Assembly (NCBI GenBank): GCA_025965155.1
Contig: JAOPXN010000048.1
Span: 1 to 61,850 of the forward strand
DNA: 61,850 bases
Direction: 5' to 3'
DNA from: Propionibacteriaceae bacterium
Lineage (GTDB): Bacteria; Actinomycetota; Actinomycetes; Propionibacteriales; Propionibacteriaceae
Shown here: positions 24,090-33,267 of the stretch, piece by piece
Layout: every line of letters begins with the position of its first letter
Numbering within the stretch: position 1 is the first letter of the stretch
Notes under the pieces: generated by a model
What the model saw: the letters and a program-made list of their open reading frames with translations, nothing else
The model's database searches: none
What the model was told of the DNA's origin: nothing
Position numbers and translations under genes: made by a program

Positions 24090-25642
24090 TGACCGAGCTA
24101 CTGGCTAGACAGCAGTCACCCGCGACCGCCCGGGTGATGGTCGTCTGGTGTCCAGACTGGCCGGTGATCGCGGCCATGGTGGAGGAAGGTCTGCCCGCCC
24201 AGCTGCCGATCGCCGTCGTCGCCCACAACCAGGTGTTCGCCTGCTCCCAGGCCGCTCGGACCGAAGGAGTCCGGCGCGGTATGCGACGCAGAGATGCGGC
24301 CGCCTCCTGTCCTGACCTGGTGCTGGTCGACCACAACCCGGACCGGGACCTGCGGGTCTTCGAGGACATCTTGTCGGTAGTGGAGGAGGTCAGTCCCGGA
24401 GTGGCGCCGATCCGCCCGGGCCTGTGCGCTCTGGGAGTTCCCAGCCGTTACTACGGAGGGGAGCCGCAGGCGGCAGCGGTGATCGCTGAACGGTTGGTCT
24501 CCTCCGGGGTGTGGGACTGCCGGATCGGGATCGCTGACGGGATCTTCGCGGCCGAGCAGGCCGCCCGGCGGGCTGCTCCGCAGGACAGCTGCATCATCGA
24601 GCCCGGGGGCTCTGCCGGCTTCTTGTCGGGTCTGTCGATCGGAGTGCTCGAGGATGCCGAGATGGTCAGCCTGCTGAAACGGCTCGGCCTGCGCAGCCTT
24701 GGTGACTTCGCCGGGTTGGCACCGCGCGACGTGCTGACCCGGTTCGGTCGCGACGGCGCCTGGCACCATCGGCTGGCTCGCGGCCTGGACAACCGTTCTG
24801 CTGCCGGCCGTACCCCGCCCCCGGAGCTGGACGCCTACGTCGACTTCTCCCCGCCGCTGGAGGTGATGGAGCCGATCGTGTTCAGTGTCCGACAGACCGC
24901 GGAACGGTTTGTCGCCGAGCTGGCCCGACTTGGTTTGGTGAGTACGACGGTCAGGATCGAGATCGTCGGCGATGGCAGCTGGAACGGGTCCCGGCGCTGG
25001 GCCCATCCACGCTGGTTTGGCGCCTCCGACCTGGTGGACCGGGTGCACTGGCAGCTCCAGGCGGACCCGCCGCCCGAACCGGTCACCGGCGTCCGGCTGG
25101 TGCCCGAGTCGGTCGAGTCGATGGCCGACCAGGGCGAAGGGCTGTGGGGCAGCGCGCCCGACGAGCGGATCGATCGTGGAGTGGCGCGGCTGCAGAGCAT
25201 GCTGGGCCACGAGGCGGTGCTCAGCCCTTCGCTGCAAGGAGGGCGTAACCCGAAGGACCGGCAGGTCGGCACACCCTGGGGAGAACGAGCGGATCGACTA
25301 CGGCGTCGCAGACTTCCCTGGCCCGGCAGCATCCCCCCGCCGGCGCCGACCCGGGTCTTCGCCGAGCCACGTAAAGCCATGGTGCTGGGAGCCGAAGGGC
25401 AACCCGTCGGCGTCACTCCCCGCGGCATGGTCACCACCGAGCCGGCCCTGTTCAAGACCCAGGAGTCAGCCGAACTGCTACGGATCGAAGCCTGGGCCGG
25501 CCCCTGGCCGATCGACGAGCTCTGGTGGGACCCAGCACATGCGAGGCAGGTCGCCCGCTTCCAGGTGGTAGGGATCGATGGCAGCGCCTGGCTGCTGGTG
25601 GTCGAGGACAACCAGTGGTGGGCAGAGGCGCAGTATGCGTGA
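24089..25642 (+). CDS. imuB: ImuB, Y-family polymerase-like protein
   Basis: A 517-residue Y-family polymerase relative that bridges DnaE2 to the sliding clamp. N-terminal fold begins VMVVWCPDWPVIAAM; the usual Y-family triad acidic residues are missing from that position, as in other ImuB proteins. Helix-hairpin-helix (LLKRLGLRSLGDFAGLAPRDVLTRFG) and little-finger regions follow. A beta-clamp-binding motif, QGEGLWG, occurs at about residue 348, equivalent to the essential clamp motif of mycobacterial ImuB. The C-terminal tail (GPWPIDELWWDPAHARQVARFQVVG) resembles the ImuA'/DnaE2-interaction tail of the family. Start overlaps the preceding stop (TGATG). Confidence 0.92.
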   Translation: MTELLARQQSPATARVMVVWCPDWPVIAAMVEEGLPAQLPIAVVAHNQVFACSQAARTEGVRRGMRRRDAAASCPDLVLVDHNPDRDLRVFEDILSVVEEVSPGVAPIRPGLCALGVPSRYYGGEPQAAAVIAERLVSSGVWDCRIGIADGIFAAEQAARRAAPQDSCIIEPGGSAGFLSGLSIGVLEDAEMVSLLKRLGLRSLGDFAGLAPRDVLTRFGRDGAWHHRLARGLDNRSAAGRTPPPELDAYVDFSPPLEVMEPIVFSVRQTAERFVAELARLGLVSTTVRIEIVGDGSWNGSRRWAHPRWFGASDLVDRVHWQLQADPPPEPVTGVRLVPESVESMADQGEGLWGSAPDERIDRGVARLQSMLGHEAVLSPSLQGGRNPKDRQVGTPWGERADRLRRRRLPWPGSIPPPAPTRVFAEPRKAMVLGAEGQPVGVTPRGMVTTEPALFKTQESAELLRIEAWAGPWPIDELWWDPAHARQVARFQVVGIDGSAWLLVVEDNQWWAEAQYA

Positions 25643-25653
25643 CTCGTGGGGTG

Positions 25654-25743
25654 GTGATCTGTGGCCAGAGGCCGGAAAGCTACGCCACAGCAGAAGCAGT
25701 GATCTGTGGGCAGAGGCCGGGAAGCTACGCCACAGCAGAAGCA
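25654..25743. repeat. Two 45-bp tandem repeats
   Basis: Copies at 25654-25698 and 25699-25743 differ at two of 45 positions. A third, diverged copy begins at 25744 and becomes the left arm of the hairpin below, mostly through transitions. The 45-nt period keeps all frames open, so translated peptide repeats seen here (containing DLW/GQRPE-type words) are incidental. Confidence 0.85.
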
Positions 25744-25868
25744 GTGATCTGTGGGTAGGGGTTTGGGGGCTACGTCAGGGCGTGGTCGGGCGTTCCGACC
25801 GGAGCGGAGCTTGCGGAGCGCAGGGAGGTGGGCGGGACGTAGCCCCCAAACCCCTACCCACAGATCAC
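25744..25868. repeat. 33-bp perfect inverted repeat with 59-nt loop
   Basis: Arms 25744-25776 and 25836-25868 are exactly complementary. The loop contains a nested 6-bp hairpin (25784-25789 with 25795-25800) and a purine-rich stretch. It lies between imuB and dnaE2 and would be the strongest RNA structure in the cassette transcript. There is no T-tract, so it is unlike a standard terminator. Origin as a mobile repeat or polarity element is not determinable here. Confidence 0.8.
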
Positions 25869-25928
25869 CCCCCAGAAGATCACTCCACAGAACATCACCA
25901 CCCGAACGAACAACCAGAAAGACGCTAA

Positions 25929-28900
25929 ATGGGCTGGAACAACCCACCAATGCCATGGTCAGAGCTGGAACGCAAGCTCTCCGGCCGCCCAGTGAAACCA
26001 CCGCCGGAGAACACCGACCACGACAGTGCACCCGGCTGGTCGCAGAAGCGGGCGGCGTACGAGCCAAGCCCTCGTGCGCAACGTCCGAGTGGGCCGGTGG
26101 TGCCGTACGCGGAGCTGCATTGTCACAGCAACTTCAGCTTCCTCGACGGTGCCTCCGACCCGGAGGAGCTGATCGAGGAGGCGGTACGGCTGGGCCTGAG
26201 CGCGTTGGCGATCACCGACCATGACGGGTTCTATGCGGCGGCCCGGTTCGCGGAGGCTGCCTTGGAGTATGACCTGAGGACTGTCTACGGTGCCGAGCTG
26301 TCGTTGGGGCTCAGTGCGCCGCAGAACGGTGTGGCTGATCCGGAAGGCCAGCACCTGTTGGTGTTGGCGCGGGGCGTGCAGGGCTACCACCGGTTGGCGG
26401 CGGCGATTACCGAGGCGCAGCTGCGCGGAGACGAGAAGGGGCGTCCGCTCTACGATGTGGAGGAGCTGGCGGCGCAGGCCGGAGATGACTGGATAATCAT
26501 GACCGGATGTCGCAAGGGGGCGGTCCGGCAAGCCCTTGCCAACAAGGGAACCGAGGCAGCGGCGAGGGAGCTGGACCGGCTCACCGCTCTGTTCGGTCAT
26601 GATCATGTTGTGGTGGAGCTGATCGACCACGGGCTGCCGACGGACTCGATGATCAACGACCAGCTGGCTGTCCTGGCGGATGATCATGGACTTTTGTTAC
26701 TGGCAAGCAACAACGTGCACTATGCCACTCCGCAAGGGTCCAGGCTCGGTGCGGCGATGGCCGCTGTCCGTGCTCGGCGGAGCCTGGCCGAGATGGACGG
26801 CTGGCTACCGGCACCCGGAGCGCATCTGCGTACCGGAGCCGAGATGGAGCTAGGGTTCCGCCGGTTCCCTGGGGCGGTGGCCCGTACGGTGCAGCTGGCC
26901 AATGACCTTGCCTTCGACCTCAAGGCCGCCAGCCCCAGGCTGCCCAAGCAGCGGGTGCCCGATGGTCATACGCCGATCAGCTGGCTGCGCGAGCTGGCCC
27001 GTCAGGGAGCCGACGAGCGCTACCGGCACAACCGCGCAGAGGCCGAGGAGCGACTGCAACGTGAGCTGGCGGTGATCGAGCAGAAGGACTTCCCCGGCTA
27101 CTTCCTGATCGTGCACGAGATGGTCCAGTTCGCCAAAGGCAAAGGGATCATCTGCCAGGGCAGGGGATCCGCAGCCAACTCGGTGGTCTGCTTCGTGCTC
27201 GGGATCACTGCCGTGGACCCGATCAAGTACCAGCTCCCGTTCGAGCGGTTCTTGTCGACCACCCGTGACGAGGAGCCTGACATCGACGTCGACATCGACA
27301 CCGACCGTAGGGTGGAAGTGATCCAGGAGGTCTATCGCCGCTACGGCCGTCGGAACGCGGCCCAGGTGGCCAACGTGATCAGCTACCGACCGAAGTCGGC
27401 GGTCCGCGACATGGCCAAGGCGCTGGGCTACTCCACCGGCCAGCAGGATGCGTGGTCCAAGCAGATCGACACCTGGGGCTCGATCCCGGACCGGAATGAT
27501 CATGACATCCCGCAGTCGGTGGTCGATCTCGCCGACCAGCTGCTGAAGGCACCCCGGCACCTGGGCATCCACTCCGGTGGCATGGTGCTGACCGAGCGAC
27601 CGGTAGGGGAGGTGTGCCCGATAGAACGCGGCCGGATGGACAACCGGACTGTGCTGCAGTGGGACAAGGACAGCTGTGCCTGGATGGGGCTGGTCAAGTT
27701 CGACTTCCTCGGGTTGGGGATCATGAGCGCCATCCGGCACACCTTCGACCTGGTGGCCGACACCGTGGGCGAATGGTTGACGTTGGAGACGATCCCGAAG
27801 GAGGAGCAAGGCGTCTACGACATGTTGTGCCGGGCCGACTCGATCGGTGTCTTCCAGGTGGAGAGCCGGGCTCAGATCGGGACCCTGCCGCGACTGCAGC
27901 CGCGCCGGTTCTACGACCTGGTGGTCGAGGTGGCGTTGATCCGGCCGGGTCCGATCCAAGGTGGCGCAGTGCATCCGTACATTCGCCGGGCGACGGGCCG
28001 GGAAGAGGTGACGTACCTGCACGAGGCGCTGATTCCGGTGCTGGAGCGGACCAAGGGGGTGCCGCTGTTCCAGGAACAGCTGATGCAGATCGCGGTCACC
28101 GTGGGCAGCTGCAGCGGGGACGACGCCGACCTGCTGCGGCGCGCGATGGGCTCCAAGCGCGGGGTGGAGAAGATTGAGCGGCTCCGGCAGAAGCTCTACG
28201 ACGGGATGGCGGAGCACGGCATCGAAGGCGACCTGGCCGACGAGATCTACGCCAAGATCGAGGCCTTCGCCAGCTTCGGGTTCGCCGAGAGCCACGCCAT
28301 CAGCTTCGCGCTACTGGTGTACGCAACGTCCTGGCTGAAGCTGCACTATCCGGGAGCCTTTCTGGCCGGCCTGCTTCGGGCGCAGCCGATGGGGTTCTAC
28401 TCGCCGCAGTCGCTGGTGGCCGATGCCCGGCGCCACGGGGTTCGTGTGCTCAGGCCCGATCTGCGCTTCTCTGGTGCGGACGCCGAACTCGAGCTACTGG
28501 ACGTCTGTACCCCCGGCCCGACTGGGATGGTGGCCTGTCTGGACCCGGACCAGCCCGAGGTCGGGCCTTTCGACCGGGAGGCCCCCGACGAAACCGAGCT
28601 GCACCGACGGGACGGGCGGTTCGCCGTGCGACTCGGCCTGTCGGAGGTGCAGGGTCTGGGTTCGGAGACGGCCGAGCGGATCGTGGCGGAACGGGCCCGC
28701 GCTCCGTTCACCGACATGAACGACGTCATCCGCCGCGCCGGACTCACCGCGAAGCAGGCAGAGGCACTCGCCACGGCTGGAGCATTCGACGGCTTCGGCC
28801 TCTCCCGACGGCAGGCGCTGTGGAACGCCGGCTACGCCGACCGTGCTGACCAGCTGCCGGGTACCGCGATCGACGCGGCTCCGCCGACACTGCCTGGGAT

Positions 28901-29339
28901 GAGTCCGGTCGAGCTGACCCTGGCCGATCTGTGGGCGACCAAGATCTCCCCGGACAACCATCCGATCGGTCATCTCCGCGGGGTGCTGGATGAGCACGGA
29001 GTGATCTCGGTGGCCCAGCTGGGAGCTCCGCACAACGGCCGCCGGCTCCGGGTAGCCGGGCTGGTCACCCACCGCCAGCGTCCCGGGACCGCTGGCGGGG
29101 TCACCTTCCTCAACCTGGAGGACGAGACCGGGATGTTGAACGTGGTCTGCTCCCAGGCGTTGTGGGGGCGCTACCGACGGGTCGCCCGGGGGACCAACGC
29201 GTTGATCATCCGCGGGGTGGTCGAGCACTTCGACGGGGTGACCAACCTGGTGGCTGACCGGCTCGACCCGCTGAGCGATGTCTTCCCCGCCGCGCAGCAG
29301 ATCTTGCCAGGCAAACACCAGTCCCGTGACTTCCGCTGA
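25929..29339 (+). CDS. dnaE2: Error-prone DNA polymerase III alpha subunit DnaE2
   Basis: A 1136-residue C-family polymerase, the catalytic partner of ImuB in damage-induced mutagenesis. A PHP domain starts around residue 60 (YAELHCHSNFSFLDGASDPEELIEEA); the polymerase active site PDIDVDID is at about 450-457, with the palm context KGIICQGRGSAANSVVCF; tandem helix-hairpin-helix near 920-960, and an OB domain near 1037 (LRVAGLVTHRQRPGTAGGVTFLN). Length and context favour DnaE2 over replicative DnaE1 (typically about 1180 aa). AGAAAGAC precedes the ATG. A repeat/hairpin element separates it from imuB and no second LexA box is present, so it likely depends on the upstream promoter. Confidence 0.95.
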   Translation: MGWNNPPMPWSELERKLSGRPVKPPPENTDHDSAPGWSQKRAAYEPSPRAQRPSGPVVPYAELHCHSNFSFLDGASDPEELIEEAVRLGLSALAITDHDGFYAAARFAEAALEYDLRTVYGAELSLGLSAPQNGVADPEGQHLLVLARGVQGYHRLAAAITEAQLRGDEKGRPLYDVEELAAQAGDDWIIMTGCRKGAVRQALANKGTEAAARELDRLTALFGHDHVVVELIDHGLPTDSMINDQLAVLADDHGLLLLASNNVHYATPQGSRLGAAMAAVRARRSLAEMDGWLPAPGAHLRTGAEMELGFRRFPGAVARTVQLANDLAFDLKAASPRLPKQRVPDGHTPISWLRELARQGADERYRHNRAEAEERLQRELAVIEQKDFPGYFLIVHEMVQFAKGKGIICQGRGSAANSVVCFVLGITAVDPIKYQLPFERFLSTTRDEEPDIDVDIDTDRRVEVIQEVYRRYGRRNAAQVANVISYRPKSAVRDMAKALGYSTGQQDAWSKQIDTWGSIPDRNDHDIPQSVVDLADQLLKAPRHLGIHSGGMVLTERPVGEVCPIERGRMDNRTVLQWDKDSCAWMGLVKFDFLGLGIMSAIRHTFDLVADTVGEWLTLETIPKEEQGVYDMLCRADSIGVFQVESRAQIGTLPRLQPRRFYDLVVEVALIRPGPIQGGAVHPYIRRATGREEVTYLHEALIPVLERTKGVPLFQEQLMQIAVTVGSCSGDDADLLRRAMGSKRGVEKIERLRQKLYDGMAEHGIEGDLADEIYAKIEAFASFGFAESHAISFALLVYATSWLKLHYPGAFLAGLLRAQPMGFYSPQSLVADARRHGVRVLRPDLRFSGADAELELLDVCTPGPTGMVACLDPDQPEVGPFDREAPDETELHRRDGRFAVRLGLSEVQGLGSETAERIVAERARAPFTDMNDVIRRAGLTAKQAEALATAGAFDGFGLSRRQALWNAGYADRADQLPGTAIDAAPPTLPGMSPVELTLADLWATKISPDNHPIGHLRGVLDEHGVISVAQLGAPHNGRRLRVAGLVTHRQRPGTAGGVTFLNLEDETGMLNVVCSQALWGRYRRVARGTNALIIRGVVEHFDGVTNLVADRLDPLSDVFPAAQQILPGKHQSRDFR

Positions 29340-29385
29340 CCCGATCCCGGCTGAGGGCGCCGCGAGTCCGGGGTCGAACGTCCCG

Positions 29386-31143
29386 TCACGGCCGCGGGAT
29401 GTTGCGGAGGTTCGACTTGGCCAGCTTGACCGCCTCCCCGGCACCTCCGTTCATCACCATCTTCGACATCGCGAGGGCGAACCCGCGCAACTGCTCTCCG
29501 GTGATCGTCGGCGGAACGGACAGGGCGAGTGGGTCGGTGACGAGATCGACCAGTGCCGGACCCGAGTACTGAAAAGCGTCGAGGAAGGCGCCGCTGATTT
29601 CGCCGGGTTTCTCCACCCGCTTGGAGTGGATACCGAGGGAGGCTGCCAGTGCGGCGTAGTTCACCGGTGACACGTCGACACCGAAGTCTGGTAGCCCGTC
29701 GACCAGCATCTCCAGCTTGACCATGCCGAGCGTCGAGTTGTTGAAGACGATGATCTTCACCGGCAGTTCGTACGCCGCCACCGTGACGAGCTCACCGAGC
29801 AGCATCGCCAGTCCGCCGTCACCGCAGACGGAGATCACCTGCCGGCCCGGATAGGCGAGCTGGGCCCCGATGGCATGAGGCAGTGCGTTCGCCATCGAGC
29901 CGTGCAGAAACGAGCCGATCAGCCGACGGCTTCCGTTCGGGTTGATGTAGCGAGCCGTCCAGACGTTGCACATTCCGGTGTCCGCGGTGAAGATCGCATC
30001 CTCACTGGCAAGATCGTCGAGCAACGCGGCCGCATACTCGGGGTGGATCGGTACCGTCTTTTCGACGTTCTTGGTGTAGGCCCCCAACACGCCGTTGATC
30101 AGCTTCTGGTGTCTCCTGAGTGTTCTCTCCAGAAACGACCGGTCCGACTTGCGCTGAACCCGCTCGCTGAGCAACGCCAGAGTCGCCCGTACGTCCCCGT
30201 GGACCGGGAAGTCGACGTTTGCACGGCGCCCCAGATGCTCTGCCTTCGCATCGACCTGGGCGATCCGGACGTCTCTTTCGTTCGGCAGGAACTGGTTGTA
30301 CGGGAAGTCAGTACCGAGCAGGATCAGCAGATCCGCGTCATGGATGCCGTCGTGCGCTGCGCCGTACCCCAACAGCCCGGTCATGCCGACATCGAAGGGG
30401 TTGTCGTACTGGACGAAGTCCTTGCCCCGGAGGGTGTGTCCGACGGGCGCGGCAACCAGGTCGGCGAACGTGACGAGCTCGTCGTGCGCATCCCTGGCGC
30501 CGGCCCCGGCAAAGATGGCCACCCGGTGAGCCTGGTTGACTGCGTTGGCCAGCCTCTCGACGTCGGCGACGTTGGGAACGAGGGTGGCCCGGCGAGGTTG
30601 GACGAAGGTCGGGACGCCGCCGACCGCGTCCTCTTCGGCGATGTCACCGGGCATGGTGACGACCGCAACGCCACCCAGGCTCAGGGCGTGCCGGATGGCG
30701 GAGTTGACGACTCTGGGAGCCTGTTCGGCAGTGCTGACCAGCTCGGCGTAGTTCGAGCACTCAACGAACAGTCGGTCTGGATGCGTCTCCTGGAAGTACT
30801 CGGTACCGATCTGAGCGCTCGGGATGTGGCTGGCTATTGCGAGAACCGGTGCGCCGGTCCGGTGCGCGTCATAGAGGCCGTTGATCAGATGCAGGTTGCC
30901 GGGGCCGCAGGAGCCGGCGCAGACGGCCAGGTCCCCGGTCAGCTGAGCCTCTCCAGCGGCGGCGAAGGCGGCTGCCTCCTCGTGCCGGACGTGGACCCAG
31001 TCGATGCCGCCCTCGGTGGAGCCACCGCTGCGGCGCACGGCGTCGACGATGGGGTTCAGGCTGTCCCCGACGATGCCGTAGATCCGTTTGACGCCGACCT
31101 GCTGAAGCTGCGAGATGAGTTGATCTGCAACTGTTCTGGCCAT
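29386..31143 (-). CDS. poxB: Pyruvate:quinone oxidoreductase (pyruvate oxidase, PoxB type)
   Basis: A 585-residue thiamine-diphosphate enzyme that decarboxylates pyruvate to acetate, feeding electrons to quinone. The N-terminal pyrimidine domain carries GDSLNPIVDAVRR and the catalytic Glu in VHVRHEEAAAFAA; the central domain binds FAD; the C-terminal pyrophosphate domain has GDGGLAMLLGELVTVAAYELPVKIIVFNN near residue 436. The whole length matches PoxB (about 572 aa). The C-terminal tail EAVKLAKSNLRNIP is amphipathic, as in the E. coli membrane-association tail. GGAAGG lies 9 nt before ATG 31143. It is convergent to dnaE2. Related decarboxylases (acetolactate synthase) are less likely. Confidence 0.9.
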   Translation of the reverse strand: MARTVADQLISQLQQVGVKRIYGIVGDSLNPIVDAVRRSGGSTEGGIDWVHVRHEEAAAFAAAGEAQLTGDLAVCAGSCGPGNLHLINGLYDAHRTGAPVLAIASHIPSAQIGTEYFQETHPDRLFVECSNYAELVSTAEQAPRVVNSAIRHALSLGGVAVVTMPGDIAEEDAVGGVPTFVQPRRATLVPNVADVERLANAVNQAHRVAIFAGAGARDAHDELVTFADLVAAPVGHTLRGKDFVQYDNPFDVGMTGLLGYGAAHDGIHDADLLILLGTDFPYNQFLPNERDVRIAQVDAKAEHLGRRANVDFPVHGDVRATLALLSERVQRKSDRSFLERTLRRHQKLINGVLGAYTKNVEKTVPIHPEYAAALLDDLASEDAIFTADTGMCNVWTARYINPNGSRRLIGSFLHGSMANALPHAIGAQLAYPGRQVISVCGDGGLAMLLGELVTVAAYELPVKIIVFNNSTLGMVKLEMLVDGLPDFGVDVSPVNYAALAASLGIHSKRVEKPGEISGAFLDAFQYSGPALVDLVTDPLALSVPPTITGEQLRGFALAMSKMVMNGGAGEAVKLAKSNLRNIPRP

Positions 31144-31446
31144 CGGCCGACCTTCCTAGGAAGCGCTGCGGGATTTGGGGGGCTCGGTCGCCTCCTGATC
31201 GACAGTAGACGCTCCGCCCCACAATCGGGAGTGGGCCAGAGCATCCGAGTGCCGCAATGCCGAGCCAATGGTAAATCTCAACAAGATGAAGACATTGCGG
31301 GTTGAAAGCACACAAACGGTGCATTCACCTGCTGCCGTGATCTATCCCTCATCCCTGATACGCGGGATGCGGGTGGCGTCCACAGGGCCATAAAATCTAT
31401 GCGTTTGACGGCACGGTTCGCAGGCAAAGCGGAGGGATTGAGACCG
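31144..31446. other. Divergent intergenic region, no gene seen
   Basis: This 303-nt spacer holds the upstream regions of poxB (minus) and the DUF5335 gene (plus). I see no ORF, tRNA or strong hairpin. A TAAAAT stretch near 31391 could be a -10 for the plus-strand gene. Confidence 0.5.
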
Positions 31447-31794
31447 ATGGCAGATACTTCGACTGTCGACAAAACGTCTTGGGAGAAGGCGCTCGCCCAG
31501 CTGACCAAGGATCGCGAGGGGCAGTACGTCACGATCGAGGTCGTGGACCGGGAATACGGAGACGAGACGGAAGCGGAGCGTCTGCCGTTCGCGTATGCCA
31601 ACTATGACAGGAAAGATGACGTCGTGGTGATCGGCGTCGGTGGAAAGTCAGGCGCCTACCCGGTGGTGCTCGGGCACATGATCTGGCATCCGACCGAGGT
31701 TGACGTCGACCTGGCCGCAGGGGCGGTGAAAGTCGTCGAACCGGACGGCACCACCACTTTTGTGGGCTTCTTCCCCGATCTGGGCAAGGCGTAA
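31447..31794 (+). CDS. DUF5335 family protein
   Basis: A 115-residue soluble protein. ATG 31447 is preceded by GGAGG. The sequence AALAQLTKDREGQYVTIEVV-like start, then DETEAERLPFAYANYDRKDDVVVIGVGGKSGAYPVVLGHMIWHPTEV, matches my memory of DUF5335 proteins, which sit in stress-associated contexts. The hydrophobic strands point to a compact alpha/beta fold. Function unknown. The next gene is an SseB-like protein 160 nt downstream. Confidence 0.75.
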   Translation: MADTSTVDKTSWEKALAQLTKDREGQYVTIEVVDREYGDETEAERLPFAYANYDRKDDVVVIGVGGKSGAYPVVLGHMIWHPTEVDVDLAAGAVKVVEPDGTTTFVGFFPDLGKA

Positions 31795-31953
31795 AGCTGG
31801 CACCCAGCTGACGCCGGCCGTGGCGGGCCAGTGGGGTGCTATCGCCGAGCGACTGTGTCGAGCTCGTTGCCAAAAGGGCGGGTGTACCGCACGAACTCGT
31901 CCGGGCCATCCCACCGCGGACCCGGACATCAACTCTTTCCACGAAAGGACGCC

Positions 31954-32466
31954 ATGACTACCTCAGATACAGCAGGCCAGAGCACCGACAGTGCTATCAG
32001 TGCCGGCATAGAAGCCGAAGACAACGAAGCTGTCCTGCGAGCACTCGCAACCAGTATCGCGCTATTACCACAGTCCGCGCCGGAAGAAGGCGAAGAACGG
32101 CCCGAGGGCACGATCGCGCTGCCGGTGATCGAGCAGGAGGGCAAGCAGTACATCCCTGTCTTCACTTCCGAGGAAGCGCTGCGGGCCGCAGGAGCCGACG
32201 TCGACAGTGCGGTCCGTATTCCGTTGGCGCAGCTCGCGGCGAACTGGCCTGGTGAAGATCTGTGGCTTGCCATCAACCCGGCGAGCGATCAGGGGCTCAC
32301 ACTTCCCGCGGATGTCGTCCGCGTACTACCTGTTTATGCCATGGGCGACATGATGGGTGACGCGACAGACGGCGCCCCGGGTAATGCGGCGAGCGGTGAT
32401 GAGATGGCTGACGGCACGCCTGCAGAGCAGTCATCCACCGACCAGCAGCGACAGCCGACCGGGTAG
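31954..32466 (+). CDS. SseB-like N-terminal domain protein
   Basis: A 170-residue protein whose central region (EGTIALPVIEQEGKQYIPVFTSEEALRAAGADVDSAVRIPLAQLAANWPGEDLWLAINPASDQGLTLPADVV) is the SseB N-terminal domain. Its N-terminal half is acidic (AEEGEERPEG) and the C terminus (GDMMGDATDGAPGNAASGDEMADG) is low-complexity and acidic, likely unfolded. SseB domains occur in rhodanese-related and type III/VII-secretion contexts, but no partner lies here. ATG 31954 has AAAGGA about 4 nt before it. A second SseB-like gene is at 45717. Function unknown. Confidence 0.75.
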   Translation: MTTSDTAGQSTDSAISAGIEAEDNEAVLRALATSIALLPQSAPEEGEERPEGTIALPVIEQEGKQYIPVFTSEEALRAAGADVDSAVRIPLAQLAANWPGEDLWLAINPASDQGLTLPADVVRVLPVYAMGDMMGDATDGAPGNAASGDEMADGTPAEQSSTDQQRQPTG

Positions 32467-33101
32467 CCGCTTTCTTTCCCAGCACCTGCAAGCCGAGAGT
32501 ACTGGCGCCGTAGCCCAAGCAGACAACGAACTCGATCACCAGCCAGATAGAGAATCGAAGCCAACAGCGGTGTCTTGACGGGTCCCGGCGTCACCGCCAC
32601 CCGGCGATTCCGGTCTCCTCACCGAGGTCGGCGACGGCTTCGAACCCGCTGTCGGCAAGGAAAACGACGGCGGCAACGAGTGGTTCTGATCGTGGCCTGC
32701 AAGAGTTGGTCTTGGCCTCAAGCCCTGCCAAAGTGTCGGTCTCGGTGCCCGTCGCAATGCCGATTCTAAAAGCCCATCAGGTCCCAGGCGGTCGATGCTC
32801 ATAGTTAACGGTACGACCGTGCGAAGCGCCCGGACTGTGAGGCAACGTACATTTCACGGTAGTAGACACGCTTATATTGCCGGGCTAACGTTTCGGGTAA
32901 GACCTCGGGGGTCCACATCAAGAAGGGCCGAAGGGGGCACCGGTGTCCACGAACTTCTGAACACTGAAGTGTGCAAAGCCAGCAGCGCCATGAGCAGTTT
33001 CGAGCTTTGACGGCGGTGAGGCTAATGAGCGTGGCCATGAGATGGCTGCGATAACCTCCAAATACGAGGGGGTCAGCCTAGTGTGCATGCAATCGCCTAC
33101 G

Positions 33102-33131
33102 GTTAGCGACCGACCGAAATAGGTCGCTAAC
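33102..33131. repeat. 10-bp perfect inverted repeat
   Basis: Arms 33102-33111 and 33122-33131 (GTTAGCGACC / GGTCGCTAAC) flank a 10-nt loop. No T-tract on either side. Confidence 0.6.
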
Positions 33132-33151
33132 ACAACGTAAATCGGTTGGGG

Positions 33152-33176
33152 CCGGCAGCCTGGCGTGGCTGCCTGC
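33152..33176. repeat. 7-bp inverted repeat GGCAGCC / GGCTGCC
   Basis: Perfect 7-bp arms with a 6-nt loop, part of a chain of hairpins approaching the tRNA-Leu terminator. Confidence 0.45.
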
Positions 33177-33208
33177 ATAGCCGTAGCGTCGGTCGCCCGG
33201 CCCAGACG

Positions 33209-33240
33209 CTGGACGCGGACGCGTTGAAGTCTGCGTCCAG
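33209..33240. repeat. 8-bp inverted repeat CTGGACGC / GCGTCCAG
   Basis: Perfect 8-bp arms at 33209-33216 and 33233-33240 with a 16-nt loop; the loop contains a GGACGC copy that could pair alternatively. Confidence 0.5.
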
Positions 33241-33267
33241 TTGAGGAAGGTCCGGCGCCGAGTCGAT

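Larger units (their letters stand above)
32467..33267. other. Gene-poor spacer beside tRNA-Leu, no credible CDS
   Basis: The 801-nt stretch is lower in GC than its neighbours (for example around 32800-33000 and 33040-33150). Short open frames such as 32795-33010 and 32918-33178 lack ribosome binding sites, coding-like composition and recognisable motifs. It contains several inverted repeats near its right end, listed separately. I cannot identify an RNA family. Confidence 0.5.

Noticed and set aside
25654-25743. Possible CRISPR array
   Set aside because: Two adjacent 45-bp copies with no spacers between them, no cas genes in the window; a tandem repeat.
25621-25868. Repeated peptides in open frames on both strands (for example a protein made of VICGQRP and TAEA repeats)
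   Set aside because: The 45-nt period equals 15 codons, which keeps several frames open by chance; no start, ribosome binding site or domain. It is a DNA repeat rather than a protein.
26850-28295. 481-residue minus-strand open frame
   Set aside because: Antisense to dnaE2; no domain and typical of high-GC third-position shadow frames.
32795-33178. Two short frames (71 and 86 residues) in the tRNA-adjacent spacer
   Set aside because: No ribosome binding site, composition unlike coding DNA here, overlapping each other on opposite strands.
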